A stretch of 64,000 nt of DNA, taken from the NCBI RefSeq assembly GCF_000801955.1, contig NZ_JSZO01000004.1, forward strand, positions 124,001-188,000, written 5' to 3'. A program made the position numbers and the translations under genes. A model generated the notes under the pieces. That model did no database searches. It was not told the origin of the DNA and worked only from the letters and a program-made list of their open reading frames with translations. Positions 26,698-35,898 of the stretch are shown in pieces. The stretch's first letter is position 1, and each line of letters opens with the position of its first letter. The stretch is from Ralstonia sp. A12. Lineage in GTDB: Bacteria > Pseudomonadota > Gammaproteobacteria > Burkholderiales > Burkholderiaceae.

Positions 26698-27369
26698 ATG
26701 GTGACAAAGAACAAGGACGGGCGCGGCGCCAACGGCGGCGCCTTGCGGTCCAACACGGAGTCGGCTGCAGCCCAGGCTGCGCCAGCCACCCGAAAAAAAG
26801 CGGCAGGGGGCGCCGCTGCGGGCAAGGCAACAGGAGGCGCGCGGGGCGGCAAGTCCGCCGCCAGCCAGAACGAGTCCGGCGCATCCCCGCGCGAGGACGA
26901 CGCGACAGCCGACACGGCGCGCGATTTACCAGGATCATCCGCAGCAACCATGAGCAGCAAGAAACTACTCACCGAAGCCGAAATCCTGAAGATGGGCGAC
27001 AAGGATTATATGAACGAGGCGCAGCTCGCCTTCTTCAAGCATCGGCTCGAACAAATGCGGGACGACATTCTCAAGAATGCCGACCAGACCGTCAGCGATC
27101 TGCGCGAGACAGTTGTCGTGCCGGACCCGGCTGACCGTGCCACCATTGAGGAAGAGCACGCGCTGGAGTTGCGCACGCGTGACCGTGAGCGCAAGCTGCT
27201 CAAGAAGGTCAACCAGTCAATCGCGCGCATCGATGCTGGTGACTACGGCTTCTGCGACGAAACCGGCGAGCCGATCGGCGTGCCGCGCCTGATCGCCCGC
27301 CCGACCGCCAACCTGTCGCTGGAGGCGCAAGAGCGCCGCGAAAAGCGCCAGAAGTTGATGGGTGACTGA
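26698..27369 (+). CDS. dksA: DksA-family RNA polymerase regulator with N-terminal extension and degenerate zinc site
   Basis: The DksA core (from about residue 85, [21 protein letters not shown]) has the coiled-coil tip [20 protein letters not shown] with the DxxDxA acidic motif that enters the RNA polymerase secondary channel with ppGpp. In the zinc-ribbon segment only one of four cysteines remains: FCDETGEP and NLSLEAQ give C-x2-T and S-x2-A. To my recollection this cysteine pattern is shared by the main DksA of Burkholderiales. An 84-residue Ala/Gly/Lys-rich N-terminus precedes the core. The start is supported by AGGAGGA at ideal spacing (7 nt), whereas the internal ATG at 26950 lacks a good site. 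It sits between two COG0523 genes. Confidence 0.92.
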   Translation: MVTKNKDGRGANGGALRSNTESAAAQAAPATRKKAAGGAAAGKATGGARGGKSAASQNESGASPREDDATADTARDLPGSSAATMSSKKLLTEAEILKMGDKDYMNEAQLAFFKHRLEQMRDDILKNADQTVSDLRETVVVPDPADRATIEEEHALELRTRDRERKLLKKVNQSIARIDAGDYGFCDETGEPIGVPRLIARPTANLSLEAQERREKRQKLMGD

Positions 27370-27407
27370 CGCGCGCGTCGCATCTGTTTGCGCATTTGTC
27401 TGAATTG

Positions 27408-27438
27408 ACAGCCCGGCCATCACCGGGCTGTTTGCTTT
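27408..27438 (+). terminator. Rho-independent terminator after dksA
   Basis: ACAGCCCGG (27408-27416) pairs with CCGGGCTGT (27423-27431) across a 6-nt loop and is followed by TTGCTTT. It ends 15 bp before the second COG0523 gene, so expression of that gene may depend partly on read-through. Confidence 0.8.
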
Positions 27439-27452
27439 ATAGGCCACCGATC

Positions 27453-28760
<1,308 letters not shown>

Positions 28761-28788
28761 GCACGCGCACACCCTGCTTCATCGACAT

Positions 28789-28802
28789 TGACACCGGTGT
28801 CA
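28789..28802. promoter_or_regulatory. Perfect 14-bp palindrome upstream of the orphan peptide-binding protein
   Basis: TGACACCGGTGTCA is a perfect palindrome overlapping a TTGACA -35-like hexamer (28788-28793), about 60 bp before the substrate-binding protein gene. This suggests an operator that would block polymerase. The regulator is unknown. Confidence 0.45.
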
Positions 28803-28860
28803 TCCGGTCCTGACAATCCCCGAACGTTTTGTTTTCATAACGAACCATCGGGGAGTTGTC

Positions 28861-30450
28861 ATGCCGGTTCTGCGTCTGTTGCGCGCCGCGAGTTTGGTCG
28901 CTGCACTGTCTCTCGTTACCGCCGCACCGCTTGCCGCGCAGGCTGCGTCGCCCACCACGCTGGTAGTCGGCTTGTCGGGCGACATCACCTCGCTCGATCC
29001 GCACTTCCATAACGTCACACCCAATTCGAACGTTGCCGAGCACATGTTCGAGGCGCTGATCGCCAAGGACGAGAAGATGCGCATGAAGCCCGGCCTCGCC
29101 ACCTCGTGGAAGGCCGTGAGCGATACGGTGTGGGAGATCAAGCTGCGCCCCGGCGTGCATTTCCATGACGGCAGTGAATTCACTTCGGCGGATGTCGTCT
29201 ACTCGCTGGCGCGCCCGGCCACCATCAAGAACAGCCCGTCGCCGTTCACGATCTACACACGCGGCTTTAAGGACGTGACGGCAGTCGACAAGCTGACCGT
29301 GCGCATCACCACCAACGGCCCGTATCCGCTGGTGCCGAACGATCTGTCGACCATCTACATCGTGTCGAAGAAGGCGGCCGAGAAAGCCGGCCCGGAAGAT
29401 TTCAACAATGGTCGCGCGCTGATTGGCACGGGGCCGTACAAGTTTGTGTCGTTCGCGAAGGGCGACCGCCTGGAGCTGACGCGCTTTGACGGCTACTGGG
29501 GCAAGAAGCCGCAATGGGAGCGCGTGACGCTGCGCATCATGACGGCTGATCCGTCACGCGTGGCGGCGCTGCTGGCCGGCGACGTGCAGGTTATTGAGAA
29601 CGTGCCGACGTCGGACATCAAGAAGCTGTCGAGCGATCCGGCGGTGTCGGTGTTCAAGATGCCGGTGTTCCGCATGATGTATCTGCACCTGGATTCGAAC
29701 CGCGATGTGTCGCCGTTCGTGACCGACAAGGCCGGCAAGCCGCTGGCGAAGAATCCGCTCAAGGATCCGCGCGTGCGTCAGGCGATTTCGCTGGCGATCT
29801 CGCGCCAAGCCATCGTCGACCGTGTGATGGAAGGGGCTGCCGAGCCGACTGGGCAGCTCGTCAACAGCGCGCTGTTCGGCCATGTGCCGGGCCTGAAGGC
29901 ACCGGTGGCCGACCCGGCCGCCGCGAAGACGCTGCTTGCCCAGGCGGGGTATCTCGACGGTTTTGCCATCACGCTGCACGCCACCAACAACCGCTACGTG
30001 AACGACGACCGCGTCGCCCAGGTGATCGCTTCGATGCTTTCGCGTGTCGGCATTGCGACGAAGGTCGAGGCGATGCCATCGGCGACGTTCTTCACGCGCG
30101 CCAACAAGCTGGACTTTTCGTTCCTGCAAGCGGGTTGGGGGGCGGATACGGGTGAGGCCAGCTCCAGCCTCAAGGCGCTGCTGGCCACGTACGATCCGGC
30201 GCGCGGCTGGGGGGCATCTAACCGCGGGCGTTATTCCAACCCGGCGCTGGACGCCAAGCTGGCCGAGGCCCTGCAGACCATCGACGATCCCAAGCGCGAG
30301 AAGCTGCTGCAGGAGGCCACCGAAATCGGCATGCGCGACAACGGTGTGATTCCGCTTTACTTCAACATCAACGTGTGGGCCGCGCGCAAGGGCTATACGG
30401 TGGTGCCGCGTCTGGATGAGCGCACCTACGCTTTCGACGTCACGCACTGA
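28861..30450 (+). CDS. ABC transporter substrate-binding protein, peptide/nickel family 5
   Basis: A 529-residue periplasmic protein. The N-terminus MPVLRLLRAASLVAALSLVTAAPLAAQA is a Sec signal peptide. The mature part shows the SBP_bac_5 features: SLDPHFHNVTPNSNVAEHMFEAL, WEIKLRPGVHFHDGSEFTSADVVYSL, and GTGPYKFVSF. Relatives bind oligopeptides, dipeptides, glutathione or nickel. No permease or ATPase gene is adjacent, so it is an orphan receptor that must partner with a transporter elsewhere. It is flanked upstream by the palindrome and downstream by a strong hairpin before hslV. Confidence 0.9.
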   Translation: MPVLRLLRAASLVAALSLVTAAPLAAQAASPTTLVVGLSGDITSLDPHFHNVTPNSNVAEHMFEALIAKDEKMRMKPGLATSWKAVSDTVWEIKLRPGVHFHDGSEFTSADVVYSLARPATIKNSPSPFTIYTRGFKDVTAVDKLTVRITTNGPYPLVPNDLSTIYIVSKKAAEKAGPEDFNNGRALIGTGPYKFVSFAKGDRLELTRFDGYWGKKPQWERVTLRIMTADPSRVAALLAGDVQVIENVPTSDIKKLSSDPAVSVFKMPVFRMMYLHLDSNRDVSPFVTDKAGKPLAKNPLKDPRVRQAISLAISRQAIVDRVMEGAAEPTGQLVNSALFGHVPGLKAPVADPAAAKTLLAQAGYLDGFAITLHATNNRYVNDDRVAQVIASMLSRVGIATKVEAMPSATFFTRANKLDFSFLQAGWGADTGEASSSLKALLATYDPARGWGASNRGRYSNPALDAKLAEALQTIDDPKREKLLQEATEIGMRDNGVIPLYFNINVWAARKGYTVVPRLDERTYAFDVTH

Positions 30451-30469
30451 CGATCAGAGAAGCGATGCG

Positions 30470-30492
30470 GCGCGCACAAAAATTGTGCGCGC
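30470..30492. promoter_or_regulatory. Perfect 10-bp hairpin between substrate-binding protein and hslV
   Basis: GCGCGCACAA (30470-30479) pairs with TTGTGCGCGC (30483-30492) across AAA. There is no T-run, so it may be a transcript 3' end stabiliser or an operator. It sits 20 bp after the upstream stop and just before the hslV promoter. Confidence 0.5.
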
Positions 30493-30505
30493 TGCGGAAA
30501 TCAGG

Positions 30506-30536
30506 CTTGAAATCCTGGGGGCTGGCGTCAAGTATG
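30506..30536 (+). promoter_or_regulatory. Candidate heat-shock (sigma-32) promoter for hslVU
   Basis: CTTGAAA (30506-30512) matches the sigma-32 -35 box exactly; CAAGTATG (30529-30536) is a poor match to the -10 at 16 bp spacing. hslVU is a classic heat-shock operon, which supports the call. Confidence 0.45.
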
Positions 30537-30594
30537 GAACTCTTTGACCGGCCCGTTGTGGGTCGGCTCATGCTGGACCCCAAGGAACAAGCGC

Positions 30595-31131
30595 ATGGAA
30601 CAGTATCACGGCACCACCATCGTCAGCGTGCGGCGCGGCAACCAAGTCGCGCTGGGCGGCGACGGCCAGGTCACGTTGGGCAACATCGTGATGAAGGGCA
30701 CCGCCCGCAAGGTGCGCGCCATCTATGATGGCAAGGTGCTGGTCGGCTTTGCCGGCGCTACCGCTGATGCCTTCTCACTGCTCGATCGCTTCGAAGCCAA
30801 GCTGCAGAAGCATCAGGGCAACCTGCTGCGCTCCGCCGTCGATCTCGCCAAGGACTGGCGCACTGACCGCGCGCTGCGCCATCTGGAAGCGATGCTGATC
30901 GTGGCTGATCGCGAAACGACCCTGGTGATCACCGGCAACGGCGATGTGCTGGACCCGGAAGGCGGCATCGCCGCGATCGGTTCGGGCGGTTCGTACGCGC
31001 AATCAGCGGCCAAGGCGCTGATGGAAAACACCGACCTCAGCCCTCGCGACGTGGTGGAGAAATCGCTCAAGATTGCCGGCGAACTCTGCATCTACACCAA
31101 CACCAATTTCGTGATCGAGACGCTCGAATAA
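30595..31131 (+). CDS. hslV: ATP-dependent protease proteolytic subunit HslV (ClpQ)
   Basis: A 178-residue N-terminal-threonine peptidase that forms a dodecamer with HslU ATPase. The start [14 protein letters not shown] places the catalytic Thr at residue 7, so a six-residue propeptide is processed; E. coli HslV lacks this propeptide. [32 protein letters not shown] and [14 protein letters not shown] are family motifs. hslU follows after 34 bp. Upstream in-frame codons exist but the chosen ATG matches family length. Confidence 0.96.
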   Translation: MEQYHGTTIVSVRRGNQVALGGDGQVTLGNIVMKGTARKVRAIYDGKVLVGFAGATADAFSLLDRFEAKLQKHQGNLLRSAVDLAKDWRTDRALRHLEAMLIVADRETTLVITGNGDVLDPEGGIAAIGSGGSYAQSAAKALMENTDLSPRDVVEKSLKIAGELCIYTNTNFVIETLE

Positions 31132-31165
31132 GCGATCTCCCTCTGCACGCATCGACAGGATTCCC

Positions 31166-32497
31166 ATGTCTGAAACCATGACGCCGTCGGAGATCGTCTC
31201 CGAACTCGACAAGCACATCATCGGCCAGCACAAGGCCAAGAAGGCCGTGGCCGTGGCGCTGCGCAACCGCTGGCGCCGCCAGCAGGTGGGTGACCCGCTG
31301 CGCCAGGAAATCACACCCAAGAACATCCTGATGATCGGCCCGACCGGCGTGGGCAAGACCGAAATCGCCCGCCGTCTGGCCAAGCTGGCCGACGCACCGT
31401 TCATCAAGATCGAGGCGACCAAGTTCACCGAAGTGGGCTACGTGGGCCGCGACGTGGACACCATCGTGCGAGACCTGGCCGAGATGGCCGTCAAGCAGAC
31501 GCGCGAATCCGAGATGAAGAAGGTGCGCGCCAAGGCCGAAGACGCGGCCGAAGATCGCATCCTCGACGTGCTGATCCCGCCGCCGCGCGACATCGGTTTC
31601 GCGCAACACGAGGACAAGGATTCCACCGCGCGTCAGACCTTCCGCAAGAAGCTGCGCGAGGGCCAGCTCGACGACAAGGAGATCGAACTCGAGGTGTCGG
31701 CCGGTAGCCCCAGCATGGACATCATGGGCCCGCCGGGCATGGAAGACATGACCGAGCAGATCCGCTCGATGTTCGCCGGTCTGGGGCAGGGCAAGAAGCA
31801 TCGCCGCAAGATGAAGGTGGCCGAAGCGTTCAAGCTGCTGATCGACGAAGAGGCCGCCAAGCTGCTGAACGAAGAGGAGCTCAAGCACAAGGCTGTTGCC
31901 AACGTCGAGCAGAACGGCATCGTGTTCCTGGACGAGATCGACAAGATCGCCAGCCGCAGCGAATACGGCGGTGGCGAGGTGTCGCGTCAGGGCGTGCAGC
32001 GCGATCTGCTGCCGCTGGTGGAAGGCACGACCGTCAACACGAAGTACGGGATGATCAAGACCGACCACATCCTGTTCATCGCCTCGGGTGCGTTCCATCT
32101 GTCCAAGCCGAGCGACCTGATTCCGGAATTGCAGGGTCGCTTCCCGATTCGCGTGGAGCTGGATTCGCTGTCGGTGGAAGATTTCCGCGCGATCCTCACG
32201 CAGACGGATGCGAGCTTGACCAAGCAGTATCAGGCGCTGATGAAGACCGAAGGTGTTGACCTCGTGTTCTCGGATGACGGCATTCGCCGCTTGGCAGAGA
32301 TCGCCTGCGCGGTCAACGAGAAGGTCGAGAACATTGGTGCGCGCCGCCTGTACACGGTGATGGAGCGCCTGCTCGAAGACCTGTCGTTCCACGCGCACAA
32401 GTCCTCGGGCGAGACGGTGACCATCGACGCCGCGTATGTCGATGAGCGCTTGAGCGAGCTGTCGGGCAACGAAGACCTGTCGCGCTACGTGCTGTAA
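31166..32497 (+). CDS. hslU: ATP-dependent protease ATPase subunit HslU (ClpY)
   Basis: A 443-residue AAA+ unfoldase. Walker A is [15 protein letters not shown] (about residues 57-71), followed by the pore loop GYVGRD, an I-domain insertion, Walker [12 protein letters not shown], and sensor II near [13 protein letters not shown]. The C-terminal SRYVL tail would insert into HslV. It forms an operon with hslV and ends at a strong terminator. Confidence 0.97.
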   Translation: MSETMTPSEIVSELDKHIIGQHKAKKAVAVALRNRWRRQQVGDPLRQEITPKNILMIGPTGVGKTEIARRLAKLADAPFIKIEATKFTEVGYVGRDVDTIVRDLAEMAVKQTRESEMKKVRAKAEDAAEDRILDVLIPPPRDIGFAQHEDKDSTARQTFRKKLREGQLDDKEIELEVSAGSPSMDIMGPPGMEDMTEQIRSMFAGLGQGKKHRRKMKVAEAFKLLIDEEAAKLLNEEELKHKAVANVEQNGIVFLDEIDKIASRSEYGGGEVSRQGVQRDLLPLVEGTTVNTKYGMIKTDHILFIASGAFHLSKPSDLIPELQGRFPIRVELDSLSVEDFRAILTQTDASLTKQYQALMKTEGVDLVFSDDGIRRLAEIACAVNEKVENIGARRLYTVMERLLEDLSFHAHKSSGETVTIDAAYVDERLSELSGNEDLSRYVL

Positions 32498-32519
32498 AGC
32501 CAGTCGCACGGGCAAAGAA

Positions 32520-32556
32520 AAACGGGCCGCATCTTCAACGATGCGGCCCGTTTTGT
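32520..32556. terminator. Bidirectional terminator, hslU / regA
   Basis: CGGGCCGCATC (32523-32533) pairs with GATGCGGCCCG (32540-32550), flanked by AAAA and TTTTGTTT. It separates hslVU from the convergent regA-regB genes. Confidence 0.92.
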
Positions 32557-32575
32557 TTGACGGCATCGGTGTTGC

Positions 32576-33154
32576 TTACTTGGCAACCGGCCGCTTGCCC
32601 AGCTTGCGCTGCAACGTGCGCCGATGCATGTTCAGCGCGCGTGCGGTGGCGGAGATGTTGCCGTCGTGTTCGGCCAGCACGCGCTGGATGTGTTCCCACT
32701 CCAGCCGCGCGACGGACAGCGGTGTGGGGTTCTCCATGGTCTGCTCGGCCACGGCTTCCGACACCCCCACCTGCAGCGCCAACAGGATCGAATCGACATT
32801 CGCGGGCTTGGCGAGGTACTCGTCGGCGCCCAGCTTCACGGCCTGCACGGCCGTGGCGATGCTCGCGTAGCCGGTCAGGATCAGCATGCGTGCATCGGGC
32901 AGTGCCTGGCGCAGCGGGGCGATCCAGTGTAGGCCCGAATCCGTGCCGCCGTGGGGCATCAGGCCCTTGTCGCTGGCGGCCAGGTGCAGGTCGACCGTCA
33001 CGTAGGCAAAGCGCGTCTGGCGTGCCAGCGACAGCGCCTCGCCGCCGGTGTGGGCGATCTGCGGAGCAAAGCCGCGGCGCGTGAGGGCGCGCGCCAGGGT
33101 CTGCGCAAAGACGTCGTCGTCGTCGAGGATCAGGAAAGGGGCGGGTTGTTGCAT
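32576..33154 (-). CDS. regA: RegA/PrrA-type redox response regulator
   Basis: A 192-residue regulator. The receiver has LILDDDDVF and the phospho-acceptor Asp55 in VTVDLHL, then LTGYASIATAVQAVKLGADEYLAKPA with the conserved Thr and Lys. The C-terminus has the RegA Fis-type helix-turn-helix RLEWEHIQRVLAEHDGNISATARALNMHRRTLQRKL. About 11 extra residues (DKGLMPHGGTD) follow the phospho-acceptor loop compared with the RegA/PrrA sequences I recall. It follows regB by 42 bp in the same operon. Confidence 0.92.
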   Translation of the reverse strand: MQQPAPFLILDDDDVFAQTLARALTRRGFAPQIAHTGGEALSLARQTRFAYVTVDLHLAASDKGLMPHGGTDSGLHWIAPLRQALPDARMLILTGYASIATAVQAVKLGADEYLAKPANVDSILLALQVGVSEAVAEQTMENPTPLSVARLEWEHIQRVLAEHDGNISATARALNMHRRTLQRKLGKRPVAK

Positions 33155-33196
33155 GTGGATCTCCGGGCCGCAAGGGCCACGCTTGAGCGGTCGCTC

Positions 33197-34552
33197 TTAT
33201 GTGAACAGGGTGGGCGCGCCGATGATGGGTACAGCGGATTCTTCCTTCGGACCGCCAACCGGCAGCCGGAGTTCGGCAATCGCGCCCTGCGGCGGGTTGG
33301 GGCGCAGCACCACGGTGCCGCCCAGGCGGCGGGCTGTAGTCGCAGCCAGATAGACACCGATGCCGTGGCCGCCGTGCTTGCTGCGCACCGGCGTACGGCC
33401 CAGCGATGTGCGCAGGTCTTCCGGCAAACCAAGGCCCGTGTCGACGATGGACAGCACGATCTGCGGCGGGGCATCGCGCAGCGCATCGGGGGTGGCATCG
33501 ATCTTGGCGGTGAGCAGCAGCGGCACCTGGTCTCGCTCGGCTTGTTGCTGGCTGCGCGCCGCGTTGTCGAGCAGGATGGTGAGGATCTGGCCGACGTACA
33601 CCGGGTCCAACTCAACTGCCTGCGCTGCCGGCGAGCTTTCCGTATGCAGGCGGATATCCGGGTGGCGCAATTGCCAGGTCTGCGTGAACTCCGGCAGCCA
33701 TTGGCCGAGCGGTTCGGGCGCGCCGTCGTTGGGCTTGCGCTGCAGCCGGGCGAGTGCGGCGCGGCACAGTTCAAGCTGTTGTTCGATGGCGCGCAGGTCT
33801 TCTCGGTAGGGGGCGAGCGGCGAATTGGGCTGCTTCGCGTCGTGCTGCAGTTCCCCCGTGATGACGGCCACGGTAGACAGCGGTGTACCCATCTCGTGTG
33901 CCACGCTGGCGCCTTGCGACATGAGCGCCTCGACGCGCTGATCGCGCAGCAAGCGTTCGCGCGCCTCCGTGAGTTGTGCGTCGCTCTCGCGCAGTGCGGC
34001 GGACAGGCGCGCCGTGAAGCCGGCAATCATCGCGCTGCTGGCCACGAAGTCGATCCACATGCCGGCGAGGTGATACGGCACCGCATCAGCCTGGTTCAGC
34101 AGGTTCAGCGGGATGTAGTTGCCGAGCATCATGCTGTAGGCGGCCAGCGCGTATAGCGTCAGGCCGACCACGTGGGCGATCGGCAGCAGGGCCGCAGCAA
34201 TCGCCAGCGCAGGCAGGTAGAACGAGACAAACGGGTTGGTCGCGCCGCCGGTGAAGTACAGCAGCGCGGAGAGCGCTGTGAGGTCCACCAGCAACTGGAT
34301 GGTGATCTCGATATGGCGCACCGGCCGCTCGCTGCGCATGCGCAGGCCCGTGGCCAGGTTGAACAGCGCATGCAGGCCCATCACCATGAGCAGCGGCACC
34401 ACCGGCAACTGCACGCCGAAGACCTGCGGCGCCAGCAGCATCAGGATCAACTGCGTGGCGAGCAGGCTCCATCGCAGCCAGAACAGGCGGCGTAGACTGG
34501 AGGTATCCAGCAGTGGTGCGGCAAGAGACAGGGTCGAAAGCATGGTGGACAA
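33197..34552 (-). CDS. regB: RegB/PrrB-type redox-sensing histidine kinase
   Basis: A 451-residue membrane kinase with about six N-terminal helices. The quinone-binding heptapeptide GGXXNPF is present as GGATNPF (residues 102-108). The H-box is GASVAHEMGTPLSTVAV with phospho-His219, and Cys263 in LELCRAAL matches the redox-active cysteine position of RegB. The ATPase domain motifs are ILLDNAARS and STGHGIGVYLA-like KHGGHGIGVYLAATTARRLGG. It is likely to sense the quinone pool or oxygen. It is divergent from the PCuAC gene. Start could be 9 nt shorter (34543). Confidence 0.9.
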   Translation of the reverse strand: MSTMLSTLSLAAPLLDTSSLRRLFWLRWSLLATQLILMLLAPQVFGVQLPVVPLLMVMGLHALFNLATGLRMRSERPVRHIEITIQLLVDLTALSALLYFTGGATNPFVSFYLPALAIAAALLPIAHVVGLTLYALAAYSMMLGNYIPLNLLNQADAVPYHLAGMWIDFVASSAMIAGFTARLSAALRESDAQLTEARERLLRDQRVEALMSQGASVAHEMGTPLSTVAVITGELQHDAKQPNSPLAPYREDLRAIEQQLELCRAALARLQRKPNDGAPEPLGQWLPEFTQTWQLRHPDIRLHTESSPAAQAVELDPVYVGQILTILLDNAARSQQQAERDQVPLLLTAKIDATPDALRDAPPQIVLSIVDTGLGLPEDLRTSLGRTPVRSKHGGHGIGVYLAATTARRLGGTVVLRPNPPQGAIAELRLPVGGPKEESAVPIIGAPTLFT

Positions 34553-34604
34553 GTGTAAACGCGTGCACCGCGCGGTTTCTGGCGCCGCGATGCGTCAATC
34601 AGCC

Positions 34605-34616
34605 GCACAATTGTGC
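34605..34616. promoter_or_regulatory. Perfect 12-bp palindrome between regB and PCuAC gene
   Basis: GCACAATTGTGC lies in the divergent intergenic region, about 70 bp upstream of the PCuAC start. It could be an operator for either gene; the factor is unknown. Confidence 0.35.
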
Positions 34617-34684
34617 ACCCGAAGACCCCTCCACAGACTGCTGTGCTTTAATGCGCAGCACGTTTGTCCCGACAGGAGCCTTTC

Positions 34685-35182
34685 ATGACGCAGTCCCGAT
34701 CGATCCGTACTTCCGCCCGGCTGGCCGCGATGGCCGCAGGTCTGCTGGTGAGCGCCGCCGCTTTCGCTCAGGTGACCGTGCAGGACGCCTGGGTGCGCGG
34801 CACCGTGCCGGGCCAGACTTCCAGCGGCGCCTTCATGACGCTGCAATCCGCTGATGGCGCCAAGGTGGTGGGCGTGTCCACCCCGGTGGCGGGCACGGCC
34901 GAGATTCACGAGATGAAGATGGACGGCAACGTCATGCGTATGAAGGCCCTGCCTTCGCTGGATTTGCCCAAGGGCCAGGCCGTGCAACTGAAGCCGGGCG
35001 GCTACCACGTGATGCTGATGGACTTGAAGCAGCCGCTGGTCAAGGACACCGTCGTGCCCATCACGCTCAAGGTTGAGCTGGCCGACAAGCGCGTCGTCGA
35101 GCAGAAGGTCGAGGCCAAGGTGCGCGACCTGACCGCCGGCAACATGCCCGCCATGAACCACGGCGGCGAACACAAACATTGA
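34685..35182 (+). CDS. Periplasmic copper chaperone PCu(A)C
   Basis: A 165-residue exported protein with the signal peptide SARLAAMAAGLLVSAAAFAQ and one PCuAC domain. The copper ligand motif appears as HEMKMDGNVMRM followed by GGYHVMLMDL (H-x-M ... H-x-M arrangement), then a His-rich C-terminus (NHGGEHKH). PCuAC proteins carry Cu(I) to the CuA site of cytochrome c oxidase. It lies beside a RegB-type oxygen or redox sensor, a sensible functional context. Start chosen 6 nt after the SD-like GACAGGAG. Confidence 0.9.
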   Translation: MTQSRSIRTSARLAAMAAGLLVSAAAFAQVTVQDAWVRGTVPGQTSSGAFMTLQSADGAKVVGVSTPVAGTAEIHEMKMDGNVMRMKALPSLDLPKGQAVQLKPGGYHVMLMDLKQPLVKDTVVPITLKVELADKRVVEQKVEAKVRDLTAGNMPAMNHGGEHKH

Positions 35183-35230
35183 TGGCTTGCGGCGGGTGTT
35201 GCTGCGGGCCGTGCGAGACAGAGATCCGAC

Positions 35231-35446
35231 ATGGCTAACAAAACGCTGAGCACCCGCCAGAAATTCACCTTCCGTATCGAGCCTTCCACCAAGGCTGGCA
35301 CCGCCCGCCCGCGCAACTTCCTGGTGCCACTCGCCCGCGGCCGCAAGGCCGGCGCCCACACCGAAGGCGCCCACGCTGAACGGCAGCGCGGCCGGGCCGA
35401 TGTCCGACGCGCACTCCGCACGCTGGACGACGACAACAAAGACTAG
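35231..35446 (+). CDS. Small basic protein of unknown function
   Basis: Seventy-one residues, rich in Arg and Ala, without signal peptide or membrane helix (MANKTLSTRQKFTFRIEPST to RALRTLDDDNKD). Codon use resembles that of the neighbours and the ATG is preceded by a plausible ribosome site, so it is probably expressed. I do not recognise the family. Its TAG stop abuts the TAG stop of the convergent CWC gene with no bases between them. Confidence 0.6.
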   Translation: MANKTLSTRQKFTFRIEPSTKAGTARPRNFLVPLARGRKAGAHTEGAHAERQRGRADVRRALRTLDDDNKD

Positions 35447-35662
35447 CTAGTTCGATCCCGACGCAGCCTGTGCCTGCGCAATCGCCTTGCGCAGGCAGTG
35501 CTGGCAGCGGCAACCCTGCCCCGGGCGCCGCGCGCTGGCTGGCAGTTTCTCTTCCGTCATGCACCAGCAGGTTGCGTCAGGCTGTGTGCCGTCGCCGATC
35601 GCCCCGCAGCGCAGTGCTGCCCCGCAGATGGCGCACACGGTGTTGGACACCGGCGGGTTCAC
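35447..35662 (-). CDS. Cysteine-rich CWC-family small protein
   Basis: Seventy-one residues with CAICGAALRCGA, DATCWC and GCRCQHCLRKAIAQAQA. This pattern matches the cysteine-rich CWC domain, a small probable zinc-binding fold found in Burkholderiales and Pseudomonas. Its function is unknown. The start overlaps the anti-sigma gene by 4 bp (ATGA), so they are coupled with the ECF sigma gene. Confidence 0.82.
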   Translation of the reverse strand: MNPPVSNTVCAICGAALRCGAIGDGTQPDATCWCMTEEKLPASARRPGQGCRCQHCLRKAIAQAQAASGSN

Positions 35663-35871
35663 GGGCGGCCGCTCCCCTCATCGTCTTGCCCGAGCTTGTG
35701 CATGGCCTGACGCAGAAACCCCATCTGGTGTGAGAACCGTGTGCATGCATCGCACGCAAACAGATGCAGGCGCAGGCGCAGGCGCTCGCCGGTGCCCAGT
35801 TCGCGGTCCATCTTCGACACCAGCACGCGGTGCGCCTCCTTGCAGGTGAGCATTCCCCAACGGTTCGGCAT
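35659..35871 (-). CDS. Zinc-finger (zf-HC2) anti-sigma factor-like protein
   Basis: Seventy residues: MLTCKEAHRVLVSKMDREL... and HLFACDACTRFSHQM give the H-x3-C-x2-C zinc motif of anti-sigma factor zinc fingers. No membrane helix is present, so it is probably a soluble anti-sigma factor that binds the ECF sigma factor encoded just upstream (27 bp) and releases it on oxidation or metal stress. Confidence 0.82.
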   Translation of the reverse strand: MPNRWGMLTCKEAHRVLVSKMDRELGTGERLRLRLHLFACDACTRFSHQMGFLRQAMHKLGQDDEGSGRP

Positions 35872-35898
35872 AGCGTTCCTGTTCCTCTTTTGCGCGAC

